Source: Burkholderia sp. Bp9143 (GTDB lineage: Bacteria > Pseudomonadota > Gammaproteobacteria > Burkholderiales > Burkholderiaceae). Taken from it: DNA of 64,000 nucleotides. The stretch covers positions 186,001 through 250,000 of the forward strand of contig NZ_QTPO01000002.1 in NCBI RefSeq assembly GCF_003853645.1, written 5' to 3'. The notes beneath the pieces were generated by a model. The model had not been told where the DNA came from. It saw nothing but the letters and a program-made list of their open reading frames with translations, and searched no databases. Below, piece after piece: positions 50,256-60,658 of this stretch; position 1 is the first letter of the stretch, and the number at the start of each line of letters is the position of its first letter. A program made the translations under genes and the position numbers.

Positions 50256-51772
50256 GGCGTCGCTCCTTTATCGATGGCGACTTCATCCACCGCCGCGCGG
50301 AACACATCCGCGCGATGGGCGTAGTTCCTGAACATGTCGAGGCTCGCGCACGCGGGCGACAGCAGCACTGCATCGCCCGGCTCGGCGAGCTCGGCGGCGG
50401 CACGCACCGCGCCTTCGAGCGTCGTGTGGTCGGCGAGCGGCACGCCGGTTTCGGCGAGCGTGTCGCGAATCGCCGGCGCGTCGCGGCCGATCAGCATCAC
50501 CGCGCGGCACCAGCGCGCGACCGGCGCGACCAGCGGCGCGAAATCCTGACCCTTGCCGTCGCCGCCGGCGATCAGCACGATCTTCTGCGCAAGCCCGTCG
50601 AGCGCGGCCACCGTCGCGCCGACGTTCGTTCCCTTGCTGTCGTCGACGTAGTCCACGTCGTCAATCGTCGCGATCACTTCGACGCGATGCGCTTCGCCGC
50701 GATATTCGCGCAGCGCGTGCAGCAGCGGCGCGGCCGGCAGGTCGATCGCACGTGCGAGCGCAAACGCGGCCAGCGCGTTCGCCGCGTTGTGCAGCCCACG
50801 GATGCGCAGCGCGTCGACCGGCATCAGGCGCTTCTGCGTGATGTCGGGCGTATGCGCGCCATCGCGCTTGCGCCGGCGGGTCGTCGTCTCGTCCGGGGCG
50901 TCACGGTCGACCGCCTCGACCAGCCACGCGATGCCGTTGTCGCGCGACAGCCCGTAGTCGCCGTCCTGCGCCGGTTCATTCAGGCCGAACGTGACCGTGC
51001 GCGCCGCATCGGCCGCGCCAGCGGCCGGCGCGAACTTCATCACGGCCGCATCGTCGCGGTTGAGCACGCGCGTGGTGGTCGCGCCGAAGATCCGGCCCTT
51101 CGCCGCCGCATACGCGTCGAAGCTGCCGTGCCAGTCGAGGTGATCCTGCGTGATATTGAGAACGGCCGCCGCGTCGGGCGCGAACGAGCGCGCCGTCTCG
51201 AGCTGGAAGCTCGACAGTTCGAGCACCCAGACGTCGGGCAGCGCCGTCTCGTCGATCGCGGCCGCGAGCCGGTCGAGCATCGCCGGGCTGATGTTGCCGG
51301 CGACGGCGACCCTCTTGCCCGAACGCTGGCACAGCAGGCCCGTGAGGCTCGTCGTCGTGGTCTTGCCGTTGGTGCCGGTGATCGCGAGCACCTTCGGCTG
51401 ATAGCCGCTCGTGCCGAGCGCGCGCAGCGCCTGCGCGAAGAATTCCAGTTCGCCCCACACAGCGATCGCGCGCTCGTTCGCGGTCGCGATCAGCGCCGCC
51501 AGTGCCGGTTCGAGCGGCGACAGGCCGGGGCTCAGCCCGACGATCTCGACGCCACCGTCGAGCAGCGCGGGCGTGAACGGCCCGCCGACGAACTCCGCAT
51601 CGATGCCTTCGGCCTGCAGCGCGGCAAGGTTCGGCGGCGCCTCGCGGGTATCGGCAATACGCAGCCGGCACCCGTGCCTCGCGCACCACCGCGCGATCGC
51701 GAGACCCGATTCACCGAGCCCCAGTACGAGCACCATCGGCCGCTGCCGATCTCCAAACATCTCGCCAGACAT
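50252..51772 (-). CDS. murD: UDP-N-acetylmuramoyl-L-alanine--D-glutamate ligase
   Basis: Adds D-glutamate to UDP-MurNAc-L-Ala. The 506-residue protein carries [15 protein letters not shown] (P-loop, 131-145), LELSSFQLE and the C-terminal [11 protein letters not shown]. It is about 60-70 residues longer than E. coli MurD. The excess is mainly a charged insert at about residues 289-318 ([20 protein letters not shown]) in the central domain before [13 protein letters not shown], plus a short N-terminal extension. mraY ends 16 bases upstream. Confidence 0.96.
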   Translation of the reverse strand: MSGEMFGDRQRPMVLVLGLGESGLAIARWCARHGCRLRIADTREAPPNLAALQAEGIDAEFVGGPFTPALLDGGVEIVGLSPGLSPLEPALAALIATANERAIAVWGELEFFAQALRALGTSGYQPKVLAITGTNGKTTTTSLTGLLCQRSGKRVAVAGNISPAMLDRLAAAIDETALPDVWVLELSSFQLETARSFAPDAAAVLNITQDHLDWHGSFDAYAAAKGRIFGATTTRVLNRDDAAVMKFAPAAGAADAARTVTFGLNEPAQDGDYGLSRDNGIAWLVEAVDRDAPDETTTRRRKRDGAHTPDITQKRLMPVDALRIRGLHNAANALAAFALARAIDLPAAPLLHALREYRGEAHRVEVIATIDDVDYVDDSKGTNVGATVAALDGLAQKIVLIAGGDGKGQDFAPLVAPVARWCRAVMLIGRDAPAIRDTLAETGVPLADHTTLEGAVRAAAELAEPGDAVLLSPACASLDMFRNYAHRADVFRAAVDEVAIDKGATP

Positions 51773-51788
51773 CCTTGTTACCTTTCCT

Positions 51789-52958
51789 TTACCGCAATTT
51801 GAGGGTGGACAGACCGAACAGGCACAGCATCAGCGTGATAATCCAGAAACGCACCACCACCTGCGTTTCCTTCCAGCCGGACAATTCGAAATGGTGATGC
51901 AGCGGCGCCATCTTCAGCAGGCGCCGCCCCTCGCCGTAACGCTTCTTCGTGTACTTGAACCACGACACCTGCAGCATCACCGACAGCGTTTCCGCGACGA
52001 AGATGCCGCCCATGATGAACAGCACGATCTCCTGGCGCACGATCACCGCGACCGTGCCGAGCGCGCCGCCGAGCGCCAGCGCGCCGACGTCGCCCATGAA
52101 CACCTGCGCGGGGTGCGTGTTGTACCAGAGGAACGCGAGCCCTGCCCCGCCCATCGCGGAACAGAAGATCAGCAGTTCACCGGCGCCCGGGATGTGCGGG
52201 AACAGCAGGTATTTCGAATAGACCGAACTGCCCATCACGTACGCGAACACGCCGAGCGAGCCGCCGACCAGCACGACCGGCATGATCACGAGGCCGTCGA
52301 GACCGTCGGTCAGGTTGACCGCGTTGCTCGCGCCGACGATCACGAAGTAGGTCAGCACGATGAAGCCCCAGACGCCCAGCGGGTAGCTGATCGATTTCAG
52401 GAACGGCAGCATCAGGTCGGCCCGCGCGGGCAGCCCCATCGACAGGCCGCTGCGCACCCACGCCATGAACAGGTCGAACACGCGCACGTTGTTCGCCTCG
52501 GACACGCTGAATGCGAGGTAGACCGCCGCGAACAGGCCGATCACCGACTGCCAGAAATACTTTTCGCGCGACGACATCCCGCGCGGGTCCTTGTAGACGA
52601 CCTTGCGGTAGTCATCGACCCAACCGATCACGCCGAAGCCGAACGTGACGAGCATCACGATCCAGATGAAACGGTTCGTCAGGTCGCCCCACAGCAGCGT
52701 CGCGACCGCGATGCCGATCAGGATCAGCACGCCGCCCATCGTCGGCGTACCGGACTTGACGAGATGGCTCTGCGGGCCGTCCTTGCGCACGGCCTGCCCG
52801 ACCTTCATTTGCGTCAGCTTGCGGATCACCCACGGTCCGCACACGAGCCCGATCCCGAGCGCGGTGATGGTAGCCATCACCGCACGGAACGTCAGGTACG
52901 TGAACAAGCGCAAAAAGCTTGCGTCTCCTTGCAGCCATTGCGCCAGCGCCAGCAGCAT
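51789..52958 (-). CDS. mraY: Phospho-MurNAc-pentapeptide transferase
   Basis: Integral membrane enzyme that loads phospho-MurNAc-pentapeptide on undecaprenyl phosphate to form lipid I. The 389-residue, ten-helix protein has [13 protein letters not shown], the Asp pair in [31 protein letters not shown], and [19 protein letters not shown] near the end. The murF stop lies 16 bases upstream. Confidence 0.98.
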
Positions 52959-52974
52959 GCTTCCTTCCTTCTAC

Positions 52975-54381
52975 TCAGTGTGCAGCGGGCACCGTGCCCG
53001 CCGCGGGTTGGTTCGTCAGCGCGTCGACCACGCGCTCCATCTTCATGTACCGCGAGCCCTTCACGAGCACCGTCGCCCGCGCGCCATAACCCGCCGCGAG
53101 CAGCGCCGTTACCAGCGCGCCGACGTCGCCGAAATGGCGCGCCGTGTCGCCGTACGCCGTACACGCGTCGCGCGACGCATCGCCGAGCGCGAACAGCGCA
53201 TCGATGCCGCGCTCGCGCGCATACGCACCGATCTCCCGGTGGAATGCCGGGCCTTCGTCGCCGACCTCGCCCATGTCGCCGATCACCAGCACGCGCGGCG
53301 CCGGTTGTGCGGCCAGCACGTCGATCGCCGCACGCATCGAATCGGGGTTCGCGTTGTAGGTGTCGTCGACGACCGTCGCACCCGCGAGGCTGCCGACGTC
53401 CGCCCGCCGAACCTGCAAACGGCCCTTGACCGGCTCGAACGATTCGAGGCCCTGCTTGATCGCGGCCAGCTCGATGCCGGCAGCGAGCGCCGCGGCCGTT
53501 GCCGCCAATGCGTTGCGTGCGTTGTGCTCGCCGAGCGCGCGCAACCGCACCGTCACTGCGCCGGACGGTGTGTCGATCGCAAGCTCGCCGCCGTTCAGAC
53601 GGCCCGTGACCTGCGCTTCGACCTGCCGTTCGGCGTCGTGCAGCGCGAAATCGAGAATCCGGTTGCCGGTCGCCGCGACGCGCCAGATACCGGCGTACGC
53701 ATCGTCGGCCGGAAACACCGCGACGCCGTCCGGCGTCAGCGCGTGGATCACGGCCGCGTGTTCGAGCGCGACGGCTTCGACCGTCGCCATGAATTCCTGG
53801 TGCTCGCGCTGCGCGTTGTTGACCAGCGCGACGGTCGGCGCCGCGAGGCGCGCGAGGATTTCGGTCTCGCCCGGATGGTTCATCCCGAGCTCGATCACCG
53901 CGACGCGATGCGCGCCCGACAGGCGCAGCAGCGTCAGCGGCACGCCGATGTCGTTGTTCAGGTTGCCGGCCGTCGCCAGCCGCGCGTCGGCGCCGACTGC
54001 CGCCGCAAGGATCGACGCGATCATTTCCTTGACGGTCGTCTTGCCGTTGCTGCCCGTGACCGCGACGAGCGGCACCGCGAAGCGCTTGCGCCAGCCGTGC
54101 GCAAGTGCGACGAGCGCGGCACGCGTTTCGCCGCCCTCGACAACCGGCATCGCGAGGCCCGCAGGCACGTGCGCGACGAGCGCTGCGGCTACGCCGCGCG
54201 CCGCCACGTCGCCGAGGAAGTCGTGCGCGTCGAAGCGCTCGCCCTTCAGCGCGACGAACAGGTCGCCCGGACCGGCCGTGCGGCTGTCCGTCGACACGCG
54301 CTCGAACGTGACGTCCGGATCGCCGTGGACGGTGGCGCCAGGAATCAGGCGGGCGGCTTCGCCGAGACTGAGCATCGTCAT
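52975..54381 (-). CDS. murF: UDP-MurNAc-tripeptide--D-Ala-D-Ala ligase
   Basis: Adds the DdlB product to complete the stem peptide. The 468-residue ligase has VTGSNGKTTVKEMIAS (P-loop), ELGMNHPGEIE-like ELGMNHPGETEIL, and VVDDTYNANPDSMRAA. The ATG at 54381 (second ATG at 54375) overlaps the murE stop by four bases. The upstream open frame is a shadow of murE. Confidence 0.97.
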   Translation of the reverse strand: MTMLSLGEAARLIPGATVHGDPDVTFERVSTDSRTAGPGDLFVALKGERFDAHDFLGDVAARGVAAALVAHVPAGLAMPVVEGGETRAALVALAHGWRKRFAVPLVAVTGSNGKTTVKEMIASILAAAVGADARLATAGNLNNDIGVPLTLLRLSGAHRVAVIELGMNHPGETEILARLAAPTVALVNNAQREHQEFMATVEAVALEHAAVIHALTPDGVAVFPADDAYAGIWRVAATGNRILDFALHDAERQVEAQVTGRLNGGELAIDTPSGAVTVRLRALGEHNARNALAATAAALAAGIELAAIKQGLESFEPVKGRLQVRRADVGSLAGATVVDDTYNANPDSMRAAIDVLAAQPAPRVLVIGDMGEVGDEGPAFHREIGAYARERGIDALFALGDASRDACTAYGDTARHFGDVGALVTALLAAGYGARATVLVKGSRYMKMERVVDALTNQPAAGTVPAAH

Positions 54382-55916
54382 TCGCCGCCTCCCTTGCCAT
54401 GCGTCGCGCGTGCCGCGAGCGCGAGCCGGGCGTGATCCTGATCCGAGAACGTGCGCTTCTTGCCCATGATTTCCTGCGTTGCCTCGTGCCCCTTGCCGGC
54501 CAGCACGACGACATCCTCGCGGGCGGCTCCGCGCACGGCCTGCAGGATCGCGCTCGCGCGATCCTCGATGCGGCGCGCGCAATCGGGCGCGGTCATGCCC
54601 GCGATGACTTGATCGATGATGCGCTGCGGATCTTCGCTGCGCGGGTTGTCGCTCGTGACGACGACTTCGTCGGCAAGCCGCTCGGCGATCGCCCCCATCA
54701 GCGGGCGCTTCGTCGCATCACGATCGCCGCCGCAGCCGAACATGCATACGAGGCGGCCGCCGCGCGCCGCAGCGATCGGGCGCAGCGCGTCGAGCGTCTT
54801 TTCGAGCGCATCGGGCGTGTGCGCATAGTCGATCACGACCAGCGGTTCGTCGTTCTGCAGCCGGCCGCCAAGGCGCTGCATGCGGCCGTTGACGGACTCG
54901 AGCCGTGCGATCTCCGCGACCGCCGCGTCGAACGGCAGGTCGACCGCGAGCAGCGAGCCGAGCACCGCGAGCAGGTTGCTGACGTTGAACGCGCCGAGCG
55001 TGCCGACCTCGACGTCCGCATCGCCCCACGACGAGCGCAGGCGAAATGCCGTGCCCGTGGCGGTCGCGCGCACGTCGAGCGCGACCAGCTCGCGATCGGC
55101 GTCGGGCGCCTGCGCGTCGCCGATCCCGTATGCGATCGTGCGCACACGGCCGGCCAGCTTCTCGAGCAGGCGGCGGCCGGCTGCGTCGTCGCGATTGACG
55201 ACCGCCGCGCGCAGGCCGCGCCAGGCGAACAGCTTCACCTTCGCGGCTTCGTACGCGTCGAACGTGCCGTGATAGTCGAGGTGATCCCGCGTGAGGTTCG
55301 TGAAGACGGCAATGTCGAATGCCGTGCCGTTCACGCGCCCCTGATGCAGCGCGTGCGACGACACTTCCATTGCGACGGCCTTCGCGCCCGCGTCGTGCAG
55401 TTGCGCGAGGCTGCGCTGCAGTTGCGGCGCGTCCGGCGTCGTGAAGCCGGTCGGCACCAGCCGCCCCAGCATGCCGCTGCCGAGCGTGCCGATCAGCGCG
55501 CACGGCTGGTGCAGCGCCGTCAGCGCGGCAGCGATCCATTGCGTGCACGACGTCTTGCCGTTCGTACCGGTCACGCCGATGGCGAGCAGGCTGTCGCTCG
55601 GGTCGCCGTACCAGCCGCTGGCGATCTCGCCGGCCAGCTGATCGAGCGCCGGCACCGCGAGTGCGACGGGTACGGCCGGTGCGGCCACGAGGCCTTCCGG
55701 CTGATACAGCACGGCGGCCGCGCCGCGGGCGACGGCATCGGAAATGAAGGCGCGATTGTCTGCCCCGTCGACCGCATAACCAAGAAACACATCGCCAGCC
55801 TGCAGGCTGCGCGTGTCCGCATGCAGTTGCGCCGCGGGGGCCACGTGCTGGCGCAGCCACGCAAGCGCGGCCGCGATCTGCTGATGCGCCGGATGGGAAC
55901 TGCGAGCGGCGCTCAT
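54378..55916 (-). CDS. murE: UDP-MurNAc-L-Ala-D-Glu--2,6-diaminopimelate ligase
   Basis: Adds the third stem residue. The 512-residue protein has GVTGTNGKTSCTQWIA (P-loop), MEVSSHALHQGRVNG, and the DNPR motif (VTSDNPRSEDPQRI, near residue 420) that selects meso-diaminopimelate over lysine. So the cell wall should be the Gram-negative A1gamma type. Its start overlaps the ftsI stop by four bases. Confidence 0.97.
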   Translation of the reverse strand: MSAARSSHPAHQQIAAALAWLRQHVAPAAQLHADTRSLQAGDVFLGYAVDGADNRAFISDAVARGAAAVLYQPEGLVAAPAVPVALAVPALDQLAGEIASGWYGDPSDSLLAIGVTGTNGKTSCTQWIAAALTALHQPCALIGTLGSGMLGRLVPTGFTTPDAPQLQRSLAQLHDAGAKAVAMEVSSHALHQGRVNGTAFDIAVFTNLTRDHLDYHGTFDAYEAAKVKLFAWRGLRAAVVNRDDAAGRRLLEKLAGRVRTIAYGIGDAQAPDADRELVALDVRATATGTAFRLRSSWGDADVEVGTLGAFNVSNLLAVLGSLLAVDLPFDAAVAEIARLESVNGRMQRLGGRLQNDEPLVVIDYAHTPDALEKTLDALRPIAAARGGRLVCMFGCGGDRDATKRPLMGAIAERLADEVVVTSDNPRSEDPQRIIDQVIAGMTAPDCARRIEDRASAILQAVRGAAREDVVVLAGKGHEATQEIMGKKRTFSDQDHARLALAARATHGKGGGE

Positions 55917-57760
55917 CGAACAACTCCTGGTGAATTACGTGTCGTGCTGGATACGATCATATGCTTCGCACCGCCGCCCGCGGCGAGCTTTTGCGGGCCC
56001 GGCTTGGCGGGCGCGCCCGGCGCGTCGTCGGACACGACGAGCTGCTTGATCGGCATGTTCGGCGGCACGTTCAGCGCGCGCATCGTATCGCCCGCGATCG
56101 CCGAGAATACGGGGCCCGACACCTGGCCGCCGAAGTGGCTGCCGGCAGTCGGTTCGTCGACCGACACCGCAACGACGATGCGCGGGTTCGGCATCGGTGC
56201 CATCCCGACGAACGACGCGCGGTACTTGCGCGTGTAGCCGTGGCCTTCGTGCTTGTACGCGGTGCCGCTCTTGCCGCCGACGCGATAACCCGGCACGGCG
56301 GCGTCGGGCGACGTGCCGCCCGGCGCGACCACGGTCTCGAGCATCGCGCGCACTTCGCGCGCGGTGGTCGGGTTGAACACCTGCGTACCCACGACCGGCT
56401 GGTTGGGGTCGGTCTTGAAAATGGTCACAGGCATCAGCTCGCCGTCATGCGCGATCGCCGTGTATGCGCGCGCGAGCTGGAACAGCGACACCGACAGGCC
56501 ATAGCCGTACGACATCGTCGCCTGCTCGATGCGACGCCAGCTCTTCCACGGACGCAGGCGGCCGGCCACCGCGCCCGGGAACCCGACCTTCGGCGCCTGG
56601 CCGAGGCCGATGCTCGTATACATATTCCACATTTCCTCGGGCCGCATCGTCATCGCGATCTTCGTCGCGCCGATGTTGCTCGACTTCTGGATCACGCCGC
56701 CGACCGTCAGCGTGCCGAACCCCGCGTCGTCGGTGATCGGCGCGCCGTCGAGCACGAAATGCCCGTTGCCGGTCTCGACGAGCGTGTTCGGCGTCACGCG
56801 GTGCAGGTCGAGCGCGAGCGACACCGTGAACGGCTTCATGATCGAGCCCGGCTCGAACACGTCGGTCATGATCCGGTTGCGCAACTGCTCGCCCGTCATG
56901 CGCGAGCGGTCGTTCGGGTTGTAGGTCGGATAGTTGACCAGCGCGAGCACCTCGCCGGTACGCACGTCGACGACCATCGCCGCGCCAGCCTTCGCCTTGA
57001 ACTTCTCGACGGCGGCCTTCAGGTTCGCATACGCGATGTACTGGATCTTGCTGTCGATCGACAGGCCGACGTCCGTCCCGTTGTGCGGCGGGATTTGTTC
57101 GGCGACGTCCTCGACGATGTGCCCCATCCGGTCCTTGATCACGCGGCGCACGCCGGACGTGCCGGACAGCATCTTCTGGTCGCCGAGCTCGACGCCCTCC
57201 TGCCCTTCGTCCTCGACGTTCGTGAAGCCGATCAGGTGCGCGGTGATCTCGCCTTCCGGATAGAAGCGCTTGTATTCGTTGCGCTGATAGATACCGGGAA
57301 TGTCGAGCGCGGCGACCTTGTCCGCGATGTCGATCGGCACCTGGCGCTTCACATAGACAAAACCCTTGTCTTCCGACAGCTTCACGCGCAGTTCCTTCTG
57401 CGTCATGCCGAGGAGCTTGCCGAGCTGGTTGACCTTGTCCGCGCCGAGATCGTCCGGCACGGCGTCCGGAATCGCCCAGATCGCGCGCACGGGCAGGCTC
57501 GTCGCGAGCACGAGCCCGTTACGGTCGAGGATCTTGCCGCGCGTGGCCGGCAGCTCGATCGTGCGCTGATAGCGGCTTTCGCCCTGCTTCTGATAGAACG
57601 CGTTGCCGGGCCCCTGAATCCAGAACGCCCGCGCGGCCAGCGCGACGAACGCCATGAACAGCAGGAACACGACGAGTTTCGAGCGCCACATCGGCAGATG
57701 CACGCCGAGCACGGGGCTCGACGAGAACTTCACGTCCTGGCGCTTTTGCGACGGCTTCAT
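55913..57760 (-). CDS. ftsI: Septal peptidoglycan transpeptidase FtsI (PBP3)
   Basis: Class B penicillin-binding protein that crosslinks septal wall. The 615-residue protein has a short basic cytosolic end and one membrane helix (LVVFLLFMAFVALAARAFW, about 28-46). A pedestal domain follows, then the transpeptidase domain with the serine in EPGSIMKPF (near residue 305), the SxN-like SYGYGLSVS, and KSGTAYK (near 495). It is the target of aztreonam-type beta-lactams by family knowledge. Overlaps ftsL by four bases. Confidence 0.98.
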   Translation of the reverse strand: MKPSQKRQDVKFSSSPVLGVHLPMWRSKLVVFLLFMAFVALAARAFWIQGPGNAFYQKQGESRYQRTIELPATRGKILDRNGLVLATSLPVRAIWAIPDAVPDDLGADKVNQLGKLLGMTQKELRVKLSEDKGFVYVKRQVPIDIADKVAALDIPGIYQRNEYKRFYPEGEITAHLIGFTNVEDEGQEGVELGDQKMLSGTSGVRRVIKDRMGHIVEDVAEQIPPHNGTDVGLSIDSKIQYIAYANLKAAVEKFKAKAGAAMVVDVRTGEVLALVNYPTYNPNDRSRMTGEQLRNRIMTDVFEPGSIMKPFTVSLALDLHRVTPNTLVETGNGHFVLDGAPITDDAGFGTLTVGGVIQKSSNIGATKIAMTMRPEEMWNMYTSIGLGQAPKVGFPGAVAGRLRPWKSWRRIEQATMSYGYGLSVSLFQLARAYTAIAHDGELMPVTIFKTDPNQPVVGTQVFNPTTAREVRAMLETVVAPGGTSPDAAVPGYRVGGKSGTAYKHEGHGYTRKYRASFVGMAPMPNPRIVVAVSVDEPTAGSHFGGQVSGPVFSAIAGDTMRALNVPPNMPIKQLVVSDDAPGAPAKPGPQKLAAGGGAKHMIVSSTTRNSPGVVR

Positions 57761-58098
57761 CGCGCGCCTCCGCTGCCCTTGGTGGCCGTGTCGGCCGAAG
57801 CGGGAATCGGCGCGTCGATCGCCTTCACGGCGCCCGGTGGCAGCGTCAGGTATTGGGTGCGGCCCGTCGTGATCGGCTGCATCTTCAGCGAGTCGTTCGC
57901 GAGTTGCTCGATGCGCGACGTCTTCGATAGCGCGCTCTGCTGATATTGAAGCTGCGCGTAGTCCTGCTGGAGCTGACGCTCCTGCGACTGCGCGCGCTGC
58001 AGCTGGATGAAGATCTGGCGCTGCTGGTTCGTCGAGTTGACGACCGACAGCGCGCAGCCCATCACGATGATCAGCAGGAAGATATTGAAGCGGCTCAT
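57757..58098 (-). CDS. ftsL: Cell division protein FtsL
   Basis: A 113-residue bitopic protein: [20 protein letters not shown] is the membrane helix, and the periplasmic part is a coiled coil rich in Gln/Leu ([19 protein letters not shown]), expected to pair with FtsB. The C-terminal tail is Pro/Ala rich. Overlaps rsmH upstream and ftsI downstream, four bases each. ftsB is not in the window. Confidence 0.94.
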   Translation of the reverse strand: MSRFNIFLLIIVMGCALSVVNSTNQQRQIFIQLQRAQSQERQLQQDYAQLQYQQSALSKTSRIEQLANDSLKMQPITTGRTQYLTLPPGAVKAIDAPIPASADTATKGSGGAR

Positions 58099-59036
58099 GG
58101 CGTGACGCGCTCCGCGATGCGCATCACAGCCGACCGGGCGCGCGGATTCGCGGCGACTTCCGCTTCGCTCGGAAACTGACGGCTGATTATCTTGAGCGGC
58201 GGGCTCGGGAGGTCGACGGCACGGATCGGCAGGCGACGATCGACCGCAGGCGCACTCGCGTGCGCCTGCATGAATCGTTTGACGATCCGGTCCTCGAGTG
58301 AATGAAAGCTGATGACCACCAGCCGCCCCCCTTGCTCCAGCAACGACAGTGCCGCGTCTAGTACGACTTGCAGGTCCGCAAGCTCTTGATTGACGTGAAT
58401 CCGTATAGCCTGAAAGGTGCGGGTTGCCGGATCCTTGCCCTTCTCACGGGTTTTGACGACGTTACCCACGATTTGGGCAAGCTCGCCCGTGGTGTCGAGA
58501 GGCCCAAGACGGTCGGACTCTGCCCGGCGAGCAACAAGCGCCTTTGCAATCTGAAAAGCAAACCGTTCTTCCCCATAATCCCGTATCACCTCCGTCAATT
58601 CCTGCACCGAAGCCCGCGCGAGCCACTCGGCCGCCGACTCGCCACGCGTCGGATCCATTCGCATGTCCAGTGGGCCATCCGCGCGAAAGCTGAAGCCGCG
58701 CGCCGGATCGTCCACCTGTGGCGAGGACACGCCCAGGTCCAGCAACACACCCGACACCTTCTCGACGCCGCGCGCCGCAAGCGCGTCGCGCATCGATGCA
58801 AAGCTGTCATGCACGATCGAGAAGCGCGCATCCTCGATGCGCTGCGCCGTCTCGATCGCCCTCGGATCCTTGTCGAACGCGATCAGCCGGCCGGCCGGCG
58901 CCAGCCGCGCGAGCACCGCGCGGCTATGACCGCCGCGCCCGAACGTGCCGTCGACATAAATGCCGTCCGGCCGCGTCACGAGCGAATCGACCGCTTCGTC
59001 CAACAGCACGGTCCGATGTTGCAATTCGTTTCCCAT
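58095..59036 (-). CDS. rsmH: 16S rRNA (cytosine-1402-N4) methyltransferase RsmH
   Basis: SAM-dependent methyltransferase acting at the decoding centre. The 313-residue protein has [13 protein letters not shown], the SAM loop [35 protein letters not shown] and [16 protein letters not shown]. The ATG at 59036 follows mraZ by 23 bases. The part between about 58330 and 58610 is visibly lower in GC and uses codons unlike its flanks (hand count 55-60% GC per 60 bases against 68-75% outside), although the protein stays intact; see findings. Confidence 0.97.
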   Translation of the reverse strand: MGNELQHRTVLLDEAVDSLVTRPDGIYVDGTFGRGGHSRAVLARLAPAGRLIAFDKDPRAIETAQRIEDARFSIVHDSFASMRDALAARGVEKVSGVLLDLGVSSPQVDDPARGFSFRADGPLDMRMDPTRGESAAEWLARASVQELTEVIRDYGEERFAFQIAKALVARRAESDRLGPLDTTGELAQIVGNVVKTREKGKDPATRTFQAIRIHVNQELADLQVVLDAALSLLEQGGRLVVISFHSLEDRIVKRFMQAHASAPAVDRRLPIRAVDLPSPPLKIISRQFPSEAEVAANPRARSAVMRIAERVTP

Positions 59037-59059
59037 CGCGGGCGTCTCCGTCACCGCAA

Positions 59060-59488
59060 TCAGAACGTAAAGTTCTTCAGCGCGTCGGGCATGCCCTGCG
59101 CCATCGCTGCCTGCTCCTTCGCGATGTAGGTCTGTGAATCCCACAGCTCGAAGTGACTACCCATTCCCAACAACATGACTTCCTTTTCGAGTCCGGCCGC
59201 CATCCGCAGCTCGGGCGATACGAGAATCCGGCCCGCGCTGTCGAGATCGACATCCATCGCATTGCCGAGAAAAATCCGCCGCCACCAATGTGCATCCATC
59301 GGCAGCGCGGCGATCTTGGCGCGGAATACCTCCCATTCGGGGCGCGGAAACAGCAACAGGCAGCCGTCCGGGTGCTTGGTCACAGTCACCCGTCCTTCTG
59401 CCTGTCCTTGCAGCGCTTCGCGATAGCGAGCCGGCACCGACATCCGCCCTTTCGCATCGAGCGTCAGCGCCGACGCCCCTTGGAACAC
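59060..59488 (-). CDS. mraZ: Transcriptional regulator MraZ
   Basis: DNA-binding repressor of its own division cluster. The 142-residue protein has two AbrB-like MraZ (UPF0040) repeats, each with a DxxGR core: [20 protein letters not shown] (about 8-27) and [16 protein letters not shown] (about 80-95). It forms ring-shaped octamers or dodecamers that bind evenly spaced repeats, which are present upstream. First gene of the 17-kb cluster. Confidence 0.97.
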   Translation of the reverse strand: MFQGASALTLDAKGRMSVPARYREALQGQAEGRVTVTKHPDGCLLLFPRPEWEVFRAKIAALPMDAHWWRRIFLGNAMDVDLDSAGRILVSPELRMAAGLEKEVMLLGMGSHFELWDSQTYIAKEQAAMAQGMPDALKNFTF

Positions 59489-59552
59489 TTTCCGCTCTCC
59501 CGTTCAGGGCACCGAAGCACCCGCTCAACGCTCAAGAATTTAGCCGGAATAG

Positions 59553-59597
59553 CCCGCTAAATCACACAAAAATACACTTTCTCACACTGTCTCCCAC
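59553..59597 (-). promoter_or_regulatory. MraZ operator: five repeats at 10-bp spacing
   Basis: On the minus strand, GTGGG, GTGTG, GTGTA, GTGTG and GCGGG begin at 59597, 59587, 59577, 59567 and 59557, exactly 10 bp apart. The first overlaps the promoter -10, so bound MraZ should block initiation. E. coli has TGGGN repeats with the same period. Confidence 0.75.
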
Positions 59598-59624
59598 TTT
59601 AGAGGAAGGGTTTGGCACGGTCAA
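59596..59624 (-). promoter_or_regulatory. Sigma70 promoter of the division cluster
   Basis: On the minus strand TTGACC (59624-59619) and TAAAGT (59601-59596) are 17 bases apart, about 110 bases before mraZ. The rest of the gap to coq7 (59625-59875) is AT-rich near 59650-59740 and otherwise shows no supported feature. Confidence 0.75.
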
Positions 59625-59875
59625 GGGAGCGGCCCGGTTTTTTGACGAATTTTGTTAGTTAGAACAAGGACTTACGCGCACATGCTCATGGGACCCCTCA
59701 TTCCAAAAATCGTTATAAATGAATGAGCTAGTGCAACTTGTGAAGGTGATACGTGAGAAAGGCGGGCCAGACTGGCGTGCGGACGGGGCTTTCGGGGGCG
59801 GGAAAACGCGGAAAAAACGGGCGGTATCGGGGACGGCGAACCGGGGCGGCGTCGCGTGTCGCCCCGGCCCGAATG

Positions 59876-60502
59876 TCAGAGATAGTACGCAGTGTTCGTC
59901 ATGACTTTCGACGCGGCGCGCATCAGCATCCGTGCGGGCAGCGGCAGTTCGATCCCGCCGGCGTCGGTCGCGGCCTTGCCGTGCTTCACCTCGTCGAGCC
60001 GCATCTGCTCGACGATCGCGCGCGACGCCGTGTCGGTCGCCGGCAGTTCGGAGAGGTGTCCGTCGAGGTGGCTCTCGACCTGACGCTCCGTCTCCGCCAT
60101 GAACCCAAGGCTGACCTTGTCGCCCAGCGTTCCGGCCACGACGCCGATCGCGAGCGCGCCAGCGTACCACAGCGGGTTGAGCAGGCTCGGACGCGAATCG
60201 AGTTCCTTCAGCCGATGCGCGGTCCACGCCAGGTGATCCTCCTCCTCGCGCGCGGCTTCCTCGAACATCGCCTTCGACGACGACGAGCGCGCGGTCAGCT
60301 TCTGCGCCTGATAAAGCGCCTGTGCACAGACCTCGCCGACGTGGTTCACGCGCATCAGCCCGGCGGCATGCGTGCGCTCGGCGGGCGTCAATTCGCCGGC
60401 CGGCGGCTCCGCCGGCACGGGCACCGGGCGGCTCATCCGGCTAATGCCGGTCAGCGATCGCAAGCCGCGATCGAATTCGCTGATCAGTTCATCCAACACC
60501 AT
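59876..60502 (-). CDS. coq7: 2-polyprenyl-3-methyl-6-methoxy-1,4-benzoquinone hydroxylase
   Basis: Di-iron monooxygenase of ubiquinone synthesis (C6 hydroxylation of the ring), membrane-associated. The 208-residue protein shows the ferritin-like ligand helices: [49 protein letters not shown] and [16 protein letters not shown]. ispB in this window supplies the side chain of the same quinone. The ATG at 60502 begins [17 protein letters not shown], typical of beta-proteobacteria, which use Coq7 instead of UbiF. Confidence 0.95.
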   Translation of the reverse strand: MVLDELISEFDRGLRSLTGISRMSRPVPVPAEPPAGELTPAERTHAAGLMRVNHVGEVCAQALYQAQKLTARSSSSKAMFEEAAREEEDHLAWTAHRLKELDSRPSLLNPLWYAGALAIGVVAGTLGDKVSLGFMAETERQVESHLDGHLSELPATDTASRAIVEQMRLDEVKHGKAATDAGGIELPLPARMLMRAASKVMTNTAYYL

Positions 60503-60658
60503 CCTGTTCTCCTGGCTGCGTGTGCTGCCGCGAGCGGCAAAGGCACGTGCTCCGCTGCGTAACCGACTTGATTATTCAGCGGAAATTGCGGTTAACCCGT
60601 GATTTTAACCATTGTTGCATAAAGGAAACATGGCGACCTTGAGCCACGGCATTTTGCT

